Shown: positions 24,782 through 35,908, numbered from the stretch's first letter. The stretch: 38,185 nt of DNA from Clostridium ihumii AP5 (GCF_000612845.1 NZ_CCAT010000089.1:1-38185), one strand, 5' to 3'. Made by a program: numbers and translations. Notes: generated from the letters alone by a model not told the origin.

Positions 24782-25242
24782 AAGAAAGTAATTATATGAA
24801 ACTCTTTAAAAACAAGCTGTTTTACCGATTGGTACTTATGGAAATGTGATTTGAAAAGGTCAATGAAGAATAAAATAAAAATGAAAATTTGAAAAATAAT
24901 TTAGAATAATTACAACAAAAAATATAACAGATTAAAAAAATATAACACAGATGATAACGATTATATCTTAAATTGAAAAATGAAATATAGTGATGGGTTC
25001 AATGAAAATGGGGAAATATAACTAAAAATCATTTGAATATGATAAAATGTAAATGAATATATCTAGGTTAGAATATTTTCTTTTATAGAAAATTTATATT
25101 AAATTACATATACTAAAATTAAAAAAATAATAAATACATTAATTGTTTTTTTATATGTATAATAAGATAATATAAGGAGAAATTAATTTTAAAATCAACT
25201 GAATATATATGCTTTTGAAAATAACATCTTAAATTGATGAAT

Positions 25243-25574
25243 TTATAGGAAACAAAGTTTGAATTTAAAGTTAAGTATATTTCATATTGATAATTTTAAT
25301 GATAACTTTTAATATATTTTTAAAATTGACAATGAATAATGAATGTGAAAATTAGATTTTCAATTTTAAAAAAATGATTTTTCTTAAATTTACAGAGTAA
25401 ATCAATTAAACACTATACAAACTAGTTAGTGTTACTTTTTAATTCAAAATTGGTTAAAGATAAAATAGTATTAACATTTGTAACTCTAAAATTGTCATTT
25501 GATAAGTATTTTATTTAAACTTTGAACTTAAAACCTTATATTGGATCAATTATCAAACATGTAATTTATGAAAC
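25243..25574. repeat. Degenerate interspersed repeat, copy B
   Basis: The gap 24782-25620 holds no gene that I recognise. Its right half carries this element. It is colinear with copy A (segments 25248-25302, 25322-25367 and 25493-25574) and shares its left edge, TATAGGAAAC-AAGTTT, with copy C at 32026. The left half of the gap (24782-25240) is AT-rich filler with no structure that I can support. Confidence 0.5.
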
Positions 25575-25620
25575 ATAAAAAAATAAATATAAATTTAAAT
25601 TTAGAGATGGAGGTATTAAT

Positions 25621-26412
25621 GTGGGTAGAAAAAAGCCAAGTATGTTTAGTAAAAATTATCAAAAGCAGATGAAGAAAAGAAGAAGAAGATATATATTATT
25701 AATATTAGCTTGTGCTTTTTTTGTAGGTGGTGGTATTTTATATGCAACATCTATAAAAGATAAAGTAACTAATATTATGGCTGTAAATGATGAAAAGAAA
25801 AAAAATAGTAGTAGTGAAAGCAATGAAGAGTTAAGTAAAGATAAAGAAGAAACTAATAAAGAGGTTGAAAGTGCTGAAAGTAAAGTTGAAAAACTTAAAG
25901 AAGTAGTTGTAAATATAGAAAATAAAAATGTAAAAATGCAGGTTGAAAATGAAAGTGGAAACATAATATCTTTTGATGTTGATAAATCTATTGAAGGTGA
26001 TGTAAGTCCTAACAAACACAATTTACTTTTAATAGAAAAGACTAGTCAAAATGCTTATATTATTAATAATGAAGGAAAAGTAAAAGATGTAACAAGAAAA
26101 GAATATGTATCTACAGAAGGTGAAGTTTTTACAAAAGAATCAGTTATGGAAAACAATCAAGGATACCTATGGATGGGTACACCTAAATTTGTAAGTGATG
26201 ATACTATAATATATACAAGTTATTTACCTTGGATATCTTCTGAAAATAATCAATATATATGGTCTTCTAATATAAACACTTTAGAACAAAAACCATACTA
26301 TGAACTTGTAGGAAAAGATGTAAAAATTGGGGGAGTGGAATCGAAAGGAATAGCTATTAATATAGATGGAAAAGTTGTATACTTAAATTCTAAAGGTGAA
26401 ATAGCAAAATAA
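25621..26412 (+). CDS. Membrane-anchored protein of unknown function
   Basis: A 263-aa protein with a very basic N-terminus (KKRRRRY), one membrane segment (ILLILACAFFVGGGILYA, residues about 25-42), then a charged coiled-coil stretch (about 55-100, rich in Lys/Glu) and a C-terminal beta-rich domain with aromatic residues (YLWMGTPKFVSDDTIIYTSY, then IWSSNINTLEQKPYYELVG) that looks like a couple of beta-propeller-type blades. N-in, C-out topology is predicted. Start is GTG with GGAGG at 7 nt; the overlapping ATG two bases earlier gives a short dead frame. It lies upstream of tig but has its own unit. Function unknown. Confidence 0.8.
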   Translation: MGRKKPSMFSKNYQKQMKKRRRRYILLILACAFFVGGGILYATSIKDKVTNIMAVNDEKKKNSSSESNEELSKDKEETNKEVESAESKVEKLKEVVVNIENKNVKMQVENESGNIISFDVDKSIEGDVSPNKHNLLLIEKTSQNAYIINNEGKVKDVTRKEYVSTEGEVFTKESVMENNQGYLWMGTPKFVSDDTIIYTSYLPWISSENNQYIWSSNINTLEQKPYYELVGKDVKIGGVESKGIAINIDGKVVYLNSKGEIAK

Positions 26413-26427
26413 ATAAAATATAAGTAC

Positions 26428-26564
26428 TTGTCATTATAAGGTAAAATATTGTATAATTTGAAAAAATGATGCAATGTTTTATGAGTTAAATATAAAAAAT
26501 ACGGTTATAAGATGAGTAAAAGTTCATAAATAATCTATCTAATTAAAACAATATATGTTATAAT
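26428..26564 (+). promoter_or_regulatory. Promoter region of tig
   Basis: Two candidates. TTGTCA (26428-26433), 18-bp spacer, TATAAT (26452-26457); and an extended -10, TGTTATAAT (26556-26564), about 47 nt before the start codon. I cannot tell which is used, or whether both are. Confidence 0.55.
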
Positions 26565-26610
26565 TTATTAGATTAATATTCATTTATAGATATTAGGAGG
26601 AAGAATAAGA

Positions 26611-27900
26611 ATGAACGTTAAAATGGAAAAAATGCCAAAGAGCGTTGTAAAACTAACTATAACAGTAGAAGCAGAAAAATTTGATAGCGCTATAAAAAAA
26701 GCATTCGCAAAAAATTCTAAGAAATTTAATATACCAGGATTTAGAAAAGGTAAAGCACCTTATAGCATAGTAAAGAAATATTATGGTAATGGAGTATTAT
26801 TTGAAGATGCTTTAGATATAATTTATAGAGAAACATATGGAACAGCATTAACAGAGAATAATGTAAATCCAGTAGACTATCCTGAAATAGAAGTAGAACA
26901 AATTGGAGAAGGTAAAGATTTAATATACATAGCTAATGTACCAGTAGCTCCAGAAGTTATACTTGGCGACTATAAAGGAATAGAAGTTAAAAAGAGCGAA
27001 TATAACGTAACAGAAGAAGACGTTGAAAATAAAATAAAAGAAATGCAAGAAAAAAATGCAAGAGTAGAAGTTAAAGAAAAAGCTATAGAAAAAGGTGATA
27101 TAGCTGTTATAGACTTTAAAGGATTTACTGGAGAAGTTGCATTTGAAGGTGGAGAAGGTAAAGATTATGAACTAGAAATTGGTTCAGGTACTTTCATAGA
27201 TAACTTTGAAGATCAATTAGTAGGTTTAAAAGCTGAAGATGAGAAAGAAGTTAATGTAACATTCCCTAAAGAATATGGAATAGAAGAATTAAATGGTAAA
27301 CCAGCAAGATTTGAAGTGAAAATTAAAGCTGTAAAAACAAAAGAATTACCAGAAATAAATGATGAATTTGCTAAAGAAGTTTCTGAGTTTGAAACATTAA
27401 AAGAATTTAAAGATGATGTGAAACAAACATTAGAAAATGCTAGCAAATCAAGAGAAGAAAGAGAATTTGAAGAAGGTATCATATCAACAGTTGTTGAAAA
27501 TGCAACAATTGATATACCGGAAGCAATGGTTAATAGAGAAATCAATGGAATGTTAAGAGATTTAGAAACAAGATTACAATATCAAGGACTAACTCTTGAA
27601 AAATATTTCCAATTTACAAATACAAATGAAAATGAGTTTAGAGAGCAAATGAAAGAAATAGCTAGAAATAAAGTAAAAACTCAAATGGTAATTGACAAAA
27701 TTGCAGAAGTTGAAAAAATGGAAGCAACAGAAGAAGAAATAAAAACTAGAGCTGAAGAAATAGCTAAAATGTACTATGGTGAAACAGATGCAGATAAAAC
27801 TGCTGAAATGTTAGTACAAAATCAAAAAGAATACTTAGAAGTTCAAGTATTGGATCAAAAAGTAAGAAAAATGTTAGTTGAAAATAGTAAAGCTATCTAG
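26611..27900 (+). CDS. tig: Trigger factor, ribosome-associated chaperone
   Basis: A 429-aa chaperone with peptidyl-prolyl isomerase activity that binds the ribosomal exit tunnel. The N-terminal ribosome-binding domain contains the signature FNIPGFRKGKAP (residues about 40-51). The FKBP-type PPIase domain spans about 150-235 (GDIAVIDFKGF, then FEDQLVGLKAEDEKEV). The remaining ~190 residues are the helical chaperone arms. Length is normal. AGGAGGAAG ribosome binding site. It is first in the conserved order tig-clpP-clpX-lonB-lon-engB, with a terminator after it. Confidence 0.97.
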   Translation: MNVKMEKMPKSVVKLTITVEAEKFDSAIKKAFAKNSKKFNIPGFRKGKAPYSIVKKYYGNGVLFEDALDIIYRETYGTALTENNVNPVDYPEIEVEQIGEGKDLIYIANVPVAPEVILGDYKGIEVKKSEYNVTEEDVENKIKEMQEKNARVEVKEKAIEKGDIAVIDFKGFTGEVAFEGGEGKDYELEIGSGTFIDNFEDQLVGLKAEDEKEVNVTFPKEYGIEELNGKPARFEVKIKAVKTKELPEINDEFAKEVSEFETLKEFKDDVKQTLENASKSREEREFEEGIISTVVENATIDIPEAMVNREINGMLRDLETRLQYQGLTLEKYFQFTNTNENEFREQMKEIARNKVKTQMVIDKIAEVEKMEATEEEIKTRAEEIAKMYYGETDADKTAEMLVQNQKEYLEVQVLDQKVRKMLVENSKAI

Positions 27901-27923
27901 TTTAAAAATAATATAGACTATAT

Positions 27924-27960
27924 AAATAATTGCCAGATATGCATTCTGGCAATTATTTTA
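27924..27960 (+). terminator. Intrinsic terminator of tig
   Basis: A 14-bp stem AAATAATTGCCAGA against TCTGGCAATTATTT with a 7-nt loop. Confidence 0.75.
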
Positions 27961-28062
27961 AAATAAATATATTTATTTGGTTAAAAACTTTAAAAATAGT
28001 TAATAATTAATTAGTGTAGTATTTGTATTATACTAAATATAGTACAAAGAGGAGGAAGTTAT

Positions 28063-28647
28063 ATGAGTTTAGTTCCAATGGTAGTAGAACAAACAAGTAA
28101 AGGTGAAAGATCTTATGATATTTATTCTAGACTTTTAAAAGAAAGAATAATTTTTTTAGGCGAAGAAGTTAATCCAACTAGTGCAGGATTAGTAGTTGCA
28201 CAATTATTATTCTTAGAAGCAGAAGATCCTGATAAAGATATATACCTTTATATAAATAGTCCAGGCGGATCAATTACAGATGGTATGGCTATATATGATA
28301 CTATGAATTATATAAAGCCAGATGTTGTTACAATTTGTACAGGAATGGCTGCATCTATGGGTGCATTTTTGCTATGTTCAGGAGCAAAAGGAAAAAGATT
28401 TGCGCTTCCAAATAGTGAAATAATGATACACCAACCATTAGGTGGATTCCAAGGGCAAGCAACAGATATAGATATACATGCTAGAAGAATAATAAAAATA
28501 AAAGAAAACTTAAATCATATTATTAGTGAAAACACTGGTAAACCTCTTGAACAAATAAAAAAAGATGTTGAGAGAGATTACTTCATGAGTGCACAAGAAG
28601 CAAAAGAATATGGATTAATAGACGAAGTGATAGTTAAAAAGAAATAG
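28063..28647 (+). CDS. clpP: ATP-dependent Clp protease proteolytic subunit
   Basis: A 194-aa serine protease that forms the tetradecameric barrel degrading proteins fed by ClpX. The catalytic triad is visible: Ser98 in [10 protein letters not shown], His123 in MIHQPLGG, and the Asp in [11 protein letters not shown]. Length matches ClpP. GAGGAGG ribosome binding site before the ATG. It is 20 nt upstream of clpX, so they form one operon. I looked for a CtsR direct-repeat operator upstream and did not see one; a -10 candidate TATACT lies at 28029. Confidence 0.97.
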   Translation: MSLVPMVVEQTSKGERSYDIYSRLLKERIIFLGEEVNPTSAGLVVAQLLFLEAEDPDKDIYLYINSPGGSITDGMAIYDTMNYIKPDVVTICTGMAASMGAFLLCSGAKGKRFALPNSEIMIHQPLGGFQGQATDIDIHARRIIKIKENLNHIISENTGKPLEQIKKDVERDYFMSAQEAKEYGLIDEVIVKKK

Positions 28648-28667
28648 CATTTTAAAGAGGTGAAGAC

Positions 28668-29960
28668 ATGCCAAGAAATGATGAAAAGAAAAAAATAAAA
28701 TGTTCTTTTTGTGGTAAAAATGAAGAGCAGGTTAAAAGACTTATAGCTGGTCCGGGTGTTTATATATGTGACGAGTGTATAGAATTATGTTCAGAAATAA
28801 TAGTAGACGAAAGAGAAGAAAGTGTTCAAATGGACATCACTACTCTACCAAAACCAGCAGAAATAAAGAAATATTTAGATCAATATGTTGTAGGTCAAGA
28901 TGATGCTAAAAAGTCTTTAGCAGTTGCTGTTTACAATCATTATAAGAGAATTAGTTCTAATGTAGGTGAAGGGGATGTTGAGCTTCAAAAAAGTAATATT
29001 TTATTACTAGGACCTACAGGATCAGGAAAAACATTATTAGCACAAACATTAGCAAAAATGCTAAATGTACCATTTGCTATAGCAGATGCTACAACACTTA
29101 CAGAAGCTGGATATGTTGGCGAAGATGTTGAAAATATACTATTAAAATTAATTCAAAATTCTGATTATGATGTTGAAAGAGCTGAAAAAGGAATTATTTA
29201 TATAGATGAGATTGATAAAATTGCAAGAAAGTCAGAAAATCCATCTATAACTCGTGATGTATCTGGTGAAGGTGTTCAACAAGCATTACTAAAAATATTA
29301 GAAGGAACAGTTGCTTCAGTACCACCACAAGGTGGAAGAAAACATCCACATCAAGAGTTTATACAAATAAATACAGCTAATATATTATTTATTTGTGGTG
29401 GTGCTTTTGATGGATTAGATAAAATAATTTCAAGAAGAACTCAAAAGTCTTCTATGGGATTTGGTGCTGATGTTCAAGCAAAAGAAATTAAGGATATAGG
29501 TGTACTGTTAAAGGATATTATGCCTGGTGATTTATTAAAATTTGGATTAATTCCAGAGTTTGTAGGAAGATTACCAATAATAGTTACACTAGCAGCATTG
29601 GATGAAGAAGCATTAGTTAGTATATTAAGTGAACCTAAAAATGCACTAGTAAAACAATATAAAAAATTATTCGAAATGGATAATGTTTTATTAGACTTTG
29701 AAGAGGAAGCATTGAAGGAGATAGCTAAAGAAGCTATAGAGAGAAAAACAGGAGCTAGAGGCTTAAGAGCGATAATAGAAGATACTATGAAAAATATAAT
29801 GTTTGAAATTCCTTCAAGAGAAGAGATTGAAAAAGTTATAATAACAAAAGATACTATTAAGGATAAAGAGCCAAAGGTTATAGAAGCTAAAAATGGGAAA
29901 AGAGAACCTTTAAAGATTGAAAGCAAAGCTAAGTCTGATAGAGGTCTTGAACCAGCATAG
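28668..29960 (+). CDS. clpX: Clp protease ATP-binding subunit ClpX
   Basis: A 430-aa AAA+ unfoldase. The N-terminal C4 zinc-binding domain ([11 protein letters not shown], then ICDECIELC, residues about 12-41) binds substrates and adaptors. The Walker A motif is GPTGSGKT and the Walker B is [10 protein letters not shown]. The pore loop YVGED and the IGF-type ClpP-docking loop region (here SSMGFGAD) are present. Length and order are standard. AGAGGTG ribosome binding site. It is co-transcribed with clpP and ends at an intrinsic terminator. Confidence 0.97.
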   Translation: MPRNDEKKKIKCSFCGKNEEQVKRLIAGPGVYICDECIELCSEIIVDEREESVQMDITTLPKPAEIKKYLDQYVVGQDDAKKSLAVAVYNHYKRISSNVGEGDVELQKSNILLLGPTGSGKTLLAQTLAKMLNVPFAIADATTLTEAGYVGEDVENILLKLIQNSDYDVERAEKGIIYIDEIDKIARKSENPSITRDVSGEGVQQALLKILEGTVASVPPQGGRKHPHQEFIQINTANILFICGGAFDGLDKIISRRTQKSSMGFGADVQAKEIKDIGVLLKDIMPGDLLKFGLIPEFVGRLPIIVTLAALDEEALVSILSEPKNALVKQYKKLFEMDNVLLDFEEEALKEIAKEAIERKTGARGLRAIIEDTMKNIMFEIPSREEIEKVIITKDTIKDKEPKVIEAKNGKREPLKIESKAKSDRGLEPA

Positions 29961-29965
29961 AATAT

Positions 29966-29999
29966 AAAAAATACTACATTGATAAAATGTAGTATTTTT
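29966..29999 (+). terminator. Intrinsic terminator of clpP-clpX
   Basis: AAATACTACATT pairs with AATGTAGTATTT across GATAA, with T run. Confidence 0.85.
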
Positions 30000-30078
30000 G
30001 TTTTTATATAGAATATTAAATTACTTATATGAAAATAATACTAACATAAATAATTATAATTGAGAAAGGAATGTAAAT

Positions 30079-31779
30079 ATGGGAGAATCAACAATTGTTA
30101 TAACATTAGTAGTGCATTCTATAGCAATATTTATGTTAGTTATCTATATTTTATGTAATAAAAATAAAGAGAGTTTTTTAAGCAACAACTCTGATGGATC
30201 TAAAGATAATTTAGAGGAGATTGAAAAATTAAAAAGCATGAAGAATATATCTTTAACAGAACCACTTACAGAAAAAAGTAGACCAAGTAAATTTGAAGAA
30301 ATTATAGGTCAAGAGAAAGGTATAAAAGCATTAAAGGCAGCTATATGTGGTCCTAATCCCCAACATATTATAATTTATGGACCGCCTGGAGTAGGAAAAA
30401 CAGCTGCAGCAAGACTTGTTTTAGAAGAAGCGAAAAAGAAGGCGTATTCGCCTTTTAAAGAAAGTGCAAAATTCGTAGAAATCGATGCAACAACTATAAG
30501 ATTTGATGAAAGGGGAATTGCAGACCCTCTAATAGGTTCAGTGCATGATCCAATATATCAAGGGGCAGGTCCTCTAGGAGTAGCTGGAGTTCCACAACCC
30601 AAAATGGGTGCAGTATCTAAAGCTCACGGAGGAATACTTTTTATAGATGAAATTGGAGAATTACATTCTATAGAAATGAATAAATTATTAAAGGTTTTAG
30701 AAGATAGAAAAGTATTTTTAGATAGTGCTTATTATAGTCCAGATAATCAAAGAATACCATCACATATAAAAGAGATATTTGAAGAGGGATTTCCAGCAGA
30801 TTTTAGATTGATTGGTGCGACAACTAGGAGTCCAGAAGAAATAACACCAGCAATTAGATCAAGATGTGTAGAAATATTTTTTAGAGCCTTAGAGCCAGAA
30901 GAAATTGAAATTATAGCTAAAAATGCAATGAAAAAAATAGGATTAGAACTTGATAGAGAAGCTTGTAAGTTAGTAGGAATGTATTCAAGCAATGGTAGAG
31001 ATGCAGTTAATTTAATTCAATTAGCATCAGGAATAGCTATAAATGAAGATAGAAAGATAGTTACCGTAACAGATGTTGAGTGGGTTATTGAAAACGGTCA
31101 GTATACTAAAAGACCAACTAAAAATGTAAAAAGTGAACCTAAAGTTGGATTTGTAAATGGTTTAGCTGTATATGGTGCTAATATAGGTATTATGATGGAA
31201 ATAGAGGCAACAGCAACAGCAGCTAAGTTAAGAAAAGGTAATCTTAAAATAACAGGAATAGTTGAAGAAGAAGAGATTAACTCAAATAATAAAAAAGTGC
31301 GAAGAAAAAGTACAGCATTTTGTTCAGTAGAAAATGTACTTACAGTTATAGAAAGCATTTTTAATATACATACAGATGATTATGATATTCATGTAAACTT
31401 TCCAGGAGGAACTATAGTAGATGGACCATCAGCAGGAATTAGCATAACTACAGCTATATATAGTGCTATAACAGGACTTAAAGTAGATAATAAGGTAGCT
31501 ATGACTGGAGAAATTTCTATACATGGAAATGTTAATCCAGTAGGTGGAGTGAACACAAAAATTCAAGCAGCTAAAAAATCAGGTGCTACGAAAGTTATAA
31601 TTCCAAAAGAAAATTGGCAAGAAAATTTTAAACAAATAGAAGGTATAAACATAATACCTGTAGTAAATATAAAAGAAGTGCTAAAAGAAGCTATAATAGA
31701 AAAATTTGAAACAAATGAACAATTATCAAATATTTGTGAAGAAAGCGATGTTGATGTGCTTACGGCAAAATCAATATAA
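30079..31779 (+). CDS. lonB: ATP-dependent protease LonB
   Basis: A 566-aa membrane-linked Lon variant. An N-terminal hydrophobic segment (residues about 5-26, IVITLVVHSIAIFMLVIYIL) is followed by an AAA+ domain with Walker [11 protein letters not shown] and Walker B GILFIDEIGEL. The C-terminal Lon protease domain has the Ser-Lys dyad: Ser in DGPSAGISI and Lys in TKIQAAKKSG. The long N-terminal substrate domain of LonA is absent, as usual for LonB. In B. subtilis LonB acts in the forespore; the role in this organism is inference. AGAAAGGA ribosome binding site. It lies between clpX and lon. Confidence 0.95.
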   Translation: MGESTIVITLVVHSIAIFMLVIYILCNKNKESFLSNNSDGSKDNLEEIEKLKSMKNISLTEPLTEKSRPSKFEEIIGQEKGIKALKAAICGPNPQHIIIYGPPGVGKTAAARLVLEEAKKKAYSPFKESAKFVEIDATTIRFDERGIADPLIGSVHDPIYQGAGPLGVAGVPQPKMGAVSKAHGGILFIDEIGELHSIEMNKLLKVLEDRKVFLDSAYYSPDNQRIPSHIKEIFEEGFPADFRLIGATTRSPEEITPAIRSRCVEIFFRALEPEEIEIIAKNAMKKIGLELDREACKLVGMYSSNGRDAVNLIQLASGIAINEDRKIVTVTDVEWVIENGQYTKRPTKNVKSEPKVGFVNGLAVYGANIGIMMEIEATATAAKLRKGNLKITGIVEEEEINSNNKKVRRKSTAFCSVENVLTVIESIFNIHTDDYDIHVNFPGGTIVDGPSAGISITTAIYSAITGLKVDNKVAMTGEISIHGNVNPVGGVNTKIQAAKKSGATKVIIPKENWQENFKQIEGINIIPVVNIKEVLKEAIIEKFETNEQLSNICEESDVDVLTAKSI

Positions 31780-32025
31780 AATTTATAGATATAATAAATA
31801 ATTAAGTAATAGTATAATTGAAAAAAAGCTTATTTATAGTTATAATATATAAGTCTATTTATATACTTTTTTAAGTTTTAAAAATATGTAGTATAATAGG
31901 AATATGTGATTTTATAGAGTTATGAATGAAAAAATATATTTCTTTAATTATAAAAATTAACTTAATATAGGGTAAGATATATAATTTTGACTTAAAATTT
32001 TAATAATTTATCTAATTGATATATA

Positions 32026-32150
32026 GGAAACCAAGTTTAAACTTTAAGTTATGTGTGTTTTAGTTGAGAGTTTTAAATCAAAAAAGAAAACTATGAATTA
32101 AATTCAAAACTAATAGTATCAATTAATGATTGTATAAACTAAAATATTAG
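32026..32150. repeat. Degenerate interspersed repeat, copy C
   Basis: Within the 31780-32210 gap. The segment 32026-32078 (AAACTTTAAGTTATGTGTG and TTAGTTGAGAG) matches copy A at 1460-1503 and copy B at 25248-25302. The segment 32103-32150 matches copy A at 1395-1440 in the opposite order, as if a longer unit were circularly permuted or tandem. The rest of the gap holds a possible -10, TATAAT at 31892, and no gene. Confidence 0.5.
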
Positions 32151-32210
32151 CTTGGGAACCTATATATTAAAAAGTTATTGACTAAAATTAAAAATGAGTG
32201 GGGGAGAAGA

Positions 32211-34544
32211 ATGGATAACAAAGTGATAAAACTTCCTTTAATACCTCTAAGAGGATTAAGTATATTTCCATATAATGTTCTTAGTTTTGATGTTGGTAGA
32301 GAAAAATCTATTTTAGCATTAGATGATGCAATGGCCAAGGATCAAGAAATATTTTTGGTATCTCAAAAAGATGTAAAAGTAGAAGATGTAGAGAAAGAAG
32401 ATATATATACTATTGGAACAATATGTAAAATAAAACAACTAGTTAGACTTCCAGAAGATTATATAAGAGTATTAGTGGAAGGTGAATGTAGAGGGAAAAT
32501 AGTAAACTATATAAAAGATGATAGAACTATATATGGAGAAGTTGAAATAATTGAAAATGAGGAATGCGATGGTGATATTGAAGGCATAGCATATTTAAAT
32601 TCAGTATTAGATGCATTTAAAAATTATTTAGATATTACATCACAAGCATCAGCTGATATATTAATTGAAGTTGAAGATGATGAAAATTTGGGAAGAGTAT
32701 GTGATACTATAGCTACATATATGTCACTAAAGCAAAATAAGAAACAAGAGTTATTAAATATTATAGATGTAAAAGAACGTTTAGAAAAATTATTAATGTT
32801 TATAAAAACAGAAATACAGATTGTAAATGTAGAAAAGAAAATAGGAAATAGAGTAAAAAGTAAAATAGGAAAAATACAAAAAGAACACTATTTGAGAGAG
32901 CAAATAAAGACAATGCAAGAAGAATTAGGTGAAGATGATGAAGAGGAAAAAGAAATAAAAGCCTATGAATCTAAAATAGTTAAAGCTAAATTACCTAAAG
33001 AAGCAAGAGAAAAAGCTCTTTATGAAATGAATAGATTAAAAAGTTCCGGGGTTTCATCTCAAGAAGGTCTTGTTGTAAAAACATATTTAGATACATTGTT
33101 AGCACTTCCATGGAACAATATAACTAAGGATAATCTAAATATAAAAAATGCAAGAAAAGTGTTGGATGAAAAACATTATGGCATGGAAGATGTTAAAGAA
33201 AGAATCGTTGAGTATTTAGCGGTAAGAAAGATGAGCAAAGGTTTAAATGCACCTATATTATGTTTAGTTGGTCCTCCTGGAGTTGGAAAAACATCTATAG
33301 CTAAATCTGTTGCAGATTCAATAGGAAGAAACTTTGTAAGAATGAGTTTAGGTGGAGTTAAAGATGAATCTGAGATAAGAGGTCATAGAAAGACTTATGT
33401 TGGAGCTATTCCAGGAAGAATAATAAGTGGTATGAAAAAAGCAGGATCTAAAAATCCAGTGTTTTTGTTAGATGAAATAGATAAGACAGGTACAGATTAC
33501 AAGGGTAATGTAGGGGATGCGCTTTTAGAAGTATTAGATCCAGAACAAAATAATACATTTAGAGATAATTATTTAGAGTTAGATTATGATTTATCTAAAG
33601 TTTTATTCATTACTACAGCAAACTCACTTGATAATGTATCAAGACCACTTTTAGATAGAATGGAAATCATAGAGGTAAGTGGATATACAACAGAAGAAAA
33701 ATTTCATATAGCTAAGGATCATTTAATGCCTAAAGTATTAAAAGAACATAATGTAGATGATGGTCAAATAAGAGTTTATGACTCAGCAATTAAAATGGTT
33801 ATAGAAAACTATACAAGAGAGTCTGGAGTTAGAAATTTAGAGCAAAAATTATCTTCTTTAATAAGAAAAGCTATTAAAGAGTTGATTGAAAAAGATAAGA
33901 GCAAGATTACAATTTCAACAACTAATATAACTAAATATCTTGGAACAACAATATTTAGTTATGATGATTTAGATGTTGAAGATAAAATAGGTGTTGTAAC
34001 AGGACTTGCATGGACTGGATATGGTGGAGATACTCTTCCGGTAGAAGTTACTGTTATGAATGGAAGTGGAAAACTTGAACTTACAGGGAAACTAGGAGAT
34101 GTTATGAAAGAATCTGCAAAAGCAGCTTATACTTATGTAAGAGCTAATTCAGATAGATTTAGAATAACAGATGAGTTTTATAAGAGTAAGGATATACACA
34201 TTCATGTTCCAGAAGGTGCTGTACCAAAAGATGGTCCATCTGCTGGTGTTACAATGACAACAGCTATAGTATCTGCACTTAGCAATAAAAAAGTAAAACA
34301 TAATGTTGCCATGACAGGAGAAATTACACTTACTGGTAGGGTACTTCCTATAGGTGGACTTAAGGAAAAAAGTTTAGCTGCATATAGAATGGGTATAGAT
34401 ACAATAATAATGCCAAAAGAAAACAAGAAAGATTTAGATAACATACCTAAAACAGTTAAAAATAAAATTAACTTTATACCAGTAGATAAAATAGATGATG
34501 TGCTTAAAAATGCACTAATTGGAGAGATGAATAATGGAAATTAA
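32211..34544 (+). CDS. lon: ATP-dependent protease La (LonA)
   Basis: A 777-aa cytosolic AAA+ serine protease. It has the N-terminal substrate-binding domain ([20 protein letters not shown] onward), a coiled-coil linker, the AAA+ module with Walker [10 protein letters not shown] and the Lon-type [20 protein letters not shown], and the protease domain with the Ser-Lys dyad in [10 protein letters not shown] and [10 protein letters not shown]. The frame opens at 32178, but GGGGGAG lies just before the ATG at 32211 and the protein there begins as Lon does, so that start is used. The last 11 bases overlap engB, which indicates translational coupling. Confidence 0.96.
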   Translation: MDNKVIKLPLIPLRGLSIFPYNVLSFDVGREKSILALDDAMAKDQEIFLVSQKDVKVEDVEKEDIYTIGTICKIKQLVRLPEDYIRVLVEGECRGKIVNYIKDDRTIYGEVEIIENEECDGDIEGIAYLNSVLDAFKNYLDITSQASADILIEVEDDENLGRVCDTIATYMSLKQNKKQELLNIIDVKERLEKLLMFIKTEIQIVNVEKKIGNRVKSKIGKIQKEHYLREQIKTMQEELGEDDEEEKEIKAYESKIVKAKLPKEAREKALYEMNRLKSSGVSSQEGLVVKTYLDTLLALPWNNITKDNLNIKNARKVLDEKHYGMEDVKERIVEYLAVRKMSKGLNAPILCLVGPPGVGKTSIAKSVADSIGRNFVRMSLGGVKDESEIRGHRKTYVGAIPGRIISGMKKAGSKNPVFLLDEIDKTGTDYKGNVGDALLEVLDPEQNNTFRDNYLELDYDLSKVLFITTANSLDNVSRPLLDRMEIIEVSGYTTEEKFHIAKDHLMPKVLKEHNVDDGQIRVYDSAIKMVIENYTRESGVRNLEQKLSSLIRKAIKELIEKDKSKITISTTNITKYLGTTIFSYDDLDVEDKIGVVTGLAWTGYGGDTLPVEVTVMNGSGKLELTGKLGDVMKESAKAAYTYVRANSDRFRITDEFYKSKDIHIHVPEGAVPKDGPSAGVTMTTAIVSALSNKKVKHNVAMTGEITLTGRVLPIGGLKEKSLAAYRMGIDTIIMPKENKKDLDNIPKTVKNKINFIPVDKIDDVLKNALIGEMNNGN

Positions 34545-35127
34545 GAAATCGGAATTTTTTATATCAGCAGTAAAGAAAGAGCAGTATCCTACGGATAATA
34601 GAATTGAATTTGCATTTGTAGGACGATCAAATGTGGGGAAATCATCACTAATAAATACTTTAACTAATAGAAAAAAATTAGTAAAAGTAAGTGGTACACC
34701 AGGTAAAACAAGACTTATAAATTTTTTCATAATAAATGATGAATTTTATTTTGTTGATTTGCCTGGATATGGATATGCTAAAGTTTCTAAGAAGGAACAA
34801 GAAGGTTGGGGAAAAATGATGGAGAGATATCTTGTTGATAGACCTCAACTTAAGAAAATAGTATTATTAGTGGATTCAAGACATAAACCAACTAATGATG
34901 ATGTAATTATGTATAACTGGATAAAACATTATGGATATGAGGTTATAGTAGTTGCTACAAAACGTGATAAGCTTACTAATAACGAGGCAGCTAAAAGTAA
35001 AAAGATAATTAGAGAAACATTAAAAATGCCTAAAGACGAAGCATTATTATTCTTTTCATCTTTAAAAAAGGATGGAAAAGAGGCTTTGTTAGAAGAGTTA
35101 TCTAAAAATACAATTGATGAAATTTAA
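34534..35127 (+). CDS. engB: Ribosome biogenesis GTP-binding protein EngB (YsxC/YihA)
   Basis: A 197-aa P-loop GTPase needed for large ribosomal subunit assembly. G-motifs: G1 [10 protein letters not shown]2 Thr in SGTPGKT, G3 [10 protein letters not shown]4 TKRDKL and G5 FSSLKK. Length is typical. The start overlaps the lon stop by 11 bases, with GGAGAG inside lon as ribosome binding site, so it is translationally coupled. A lon-engB pair in this order is common in Firmicutes. A bidirectional terminator follows. Confidence 0.97.
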   Translation: MEIKKSEFFISAVKKEQYPTDNRIEFAFVGRSNVGKSSLINTLTNRKKLVKVSGTPGKTRLINFFIINDEFYFVDLPGYGYAKVSKKEQEGWGKMMERYLVDRPQLKKIVLLVDSRHKPTNDDVIMYNWIKHYGYEVIVVATKRDKLTNNEAAKSKKIIRETLKMPKDEALLFFSSLKKDGKEALLEELSKNTIDEI

Positions 35128-35144
35128 AAATATATTTAAGAAAT

Positions 35145-35187
35145 AAAAAAGCAAGATGATTTTATACAAAATCATCTTGCTTTTTTT
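35145..35187. terminator. Bidirectional terminator between engB and the CPBP gene
   Basis: AAAAAAGCAAGATGATTT pairs with AAATCATCTTGCTTTTTT around a 4-nt loop, flanked by A and T runs. It serves two convergent genes. Confidence 0.9.
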
Positions 35188-35908
35188 AAGCTATCAGTTT
35201 TTGAGATAACAAAGAAATTGTAGTCATAAAATTAACCAATGTGTGTAAGCTTACTGCATACCAAAAGCCTTTTTTTTCTACTAAATAGCAATTTATCATA
35301 CTTATAGTAAATAATACTAAAAATGCTGTTAAACTAAAATGTATTATTGAAAAAATTAAACTTGATAATATAGCTGCTAATATTTTAGGAAAAAATTTAT
35401 TAAATACTTTTTCAAATAAAATAAATCTAAATACAAATTCCTCTAGTATTGGAGCAAATATAACAATTGGAGCTATTGAAGCTATAAAAGTTATTAAATC
35501 ATAATCTGAAAGCATTGACACAACTTCTTGTTGCTTAAAATTTACTTTTAGCAATGATAATAAGCCAATCCAAATCATTGAGGCTACAATTGAAATTATA
35601 TATCCAACAAGAGAATATTTTATTGCTGCTGATATTTTAAGTTCATTAAATTTGTAATAAGCATAATCAATATCGTTATTACGTTTCATAATAAAAATAG
35701 TAATTATAACCATAATGAATGGTAGTGTATTTGCAAACATTGATGGTGAAATTAAGATTACTAATCCGTAAAACAAAGTAAATAATATATTTTTAAATGA
35801 AAATATTTTGAAATCATCATTATTAGAGTTCATTTTATACATATAAAATATATATGGTGAACAATATACTAAAATAATTATGATCAAATCAAGTATTATC
35901 GGTATCAT
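35186..35908 (-). CDS. CPBP family intramembrane metalloprotease
   Basis: A 240-aa polytopic membrane protein with about seven hydrophobic segments. The three CPBP/CAAX-protease motifs are present in order: EEFVFRFILFE (EExxxR-type), FSIIHFS (FxxxH) and LHTLVNF (HxxxN). These supply the Glu and His residues of the active site in the membrane. Bacterial members handle peptides or bacteriocin self-immunity; the substrate here is unknown. The frame opens at 35941, but the AAAGGAG ribosome binding site lies after that ATG, so the internal ATG at 35908 (12 nt from GGAG) is used. Convergent with engB. Confidence 0.88.
   Translation of the reverse strand: MIPIILDLIIIILVYCSPYIFYMYKMNSNNDDFKIFSFKNILFTLFYGLVILISPSMFANTLPFIMVIITIFIMKRNNDIDYAYYKFNELKISAAIKYSLVGYIISIVASMIWIGLLSLLKVNFKQQEVVSMLSDYDLITFIASIAPIVIFAPILEEFVFRFILFEKVFNKFFPKILAAILSSLIFSIIHFSLTAFLVLFTISMINCYLVEKKGFWYAVSLHTLVNFMTTISLLSQKLIA

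Noticed and set aside
24782-25240. Hidden gene or Fur-like box (GATAACGATTAT) upstream of pflB
   Set aside because: All frames are broken by stops, and the box match is short and expected by chance in such AT-rich DNA.
27961-28062. CtsR operator upstream of clpP
   Set aside because: I looked for the GGTCAAA-type direct repeat and did not see it.
29474-29926. A 150-aa minus-strand frame inside clpX
   Set aside because: Antisense shadow of the conserved AAA+ region.
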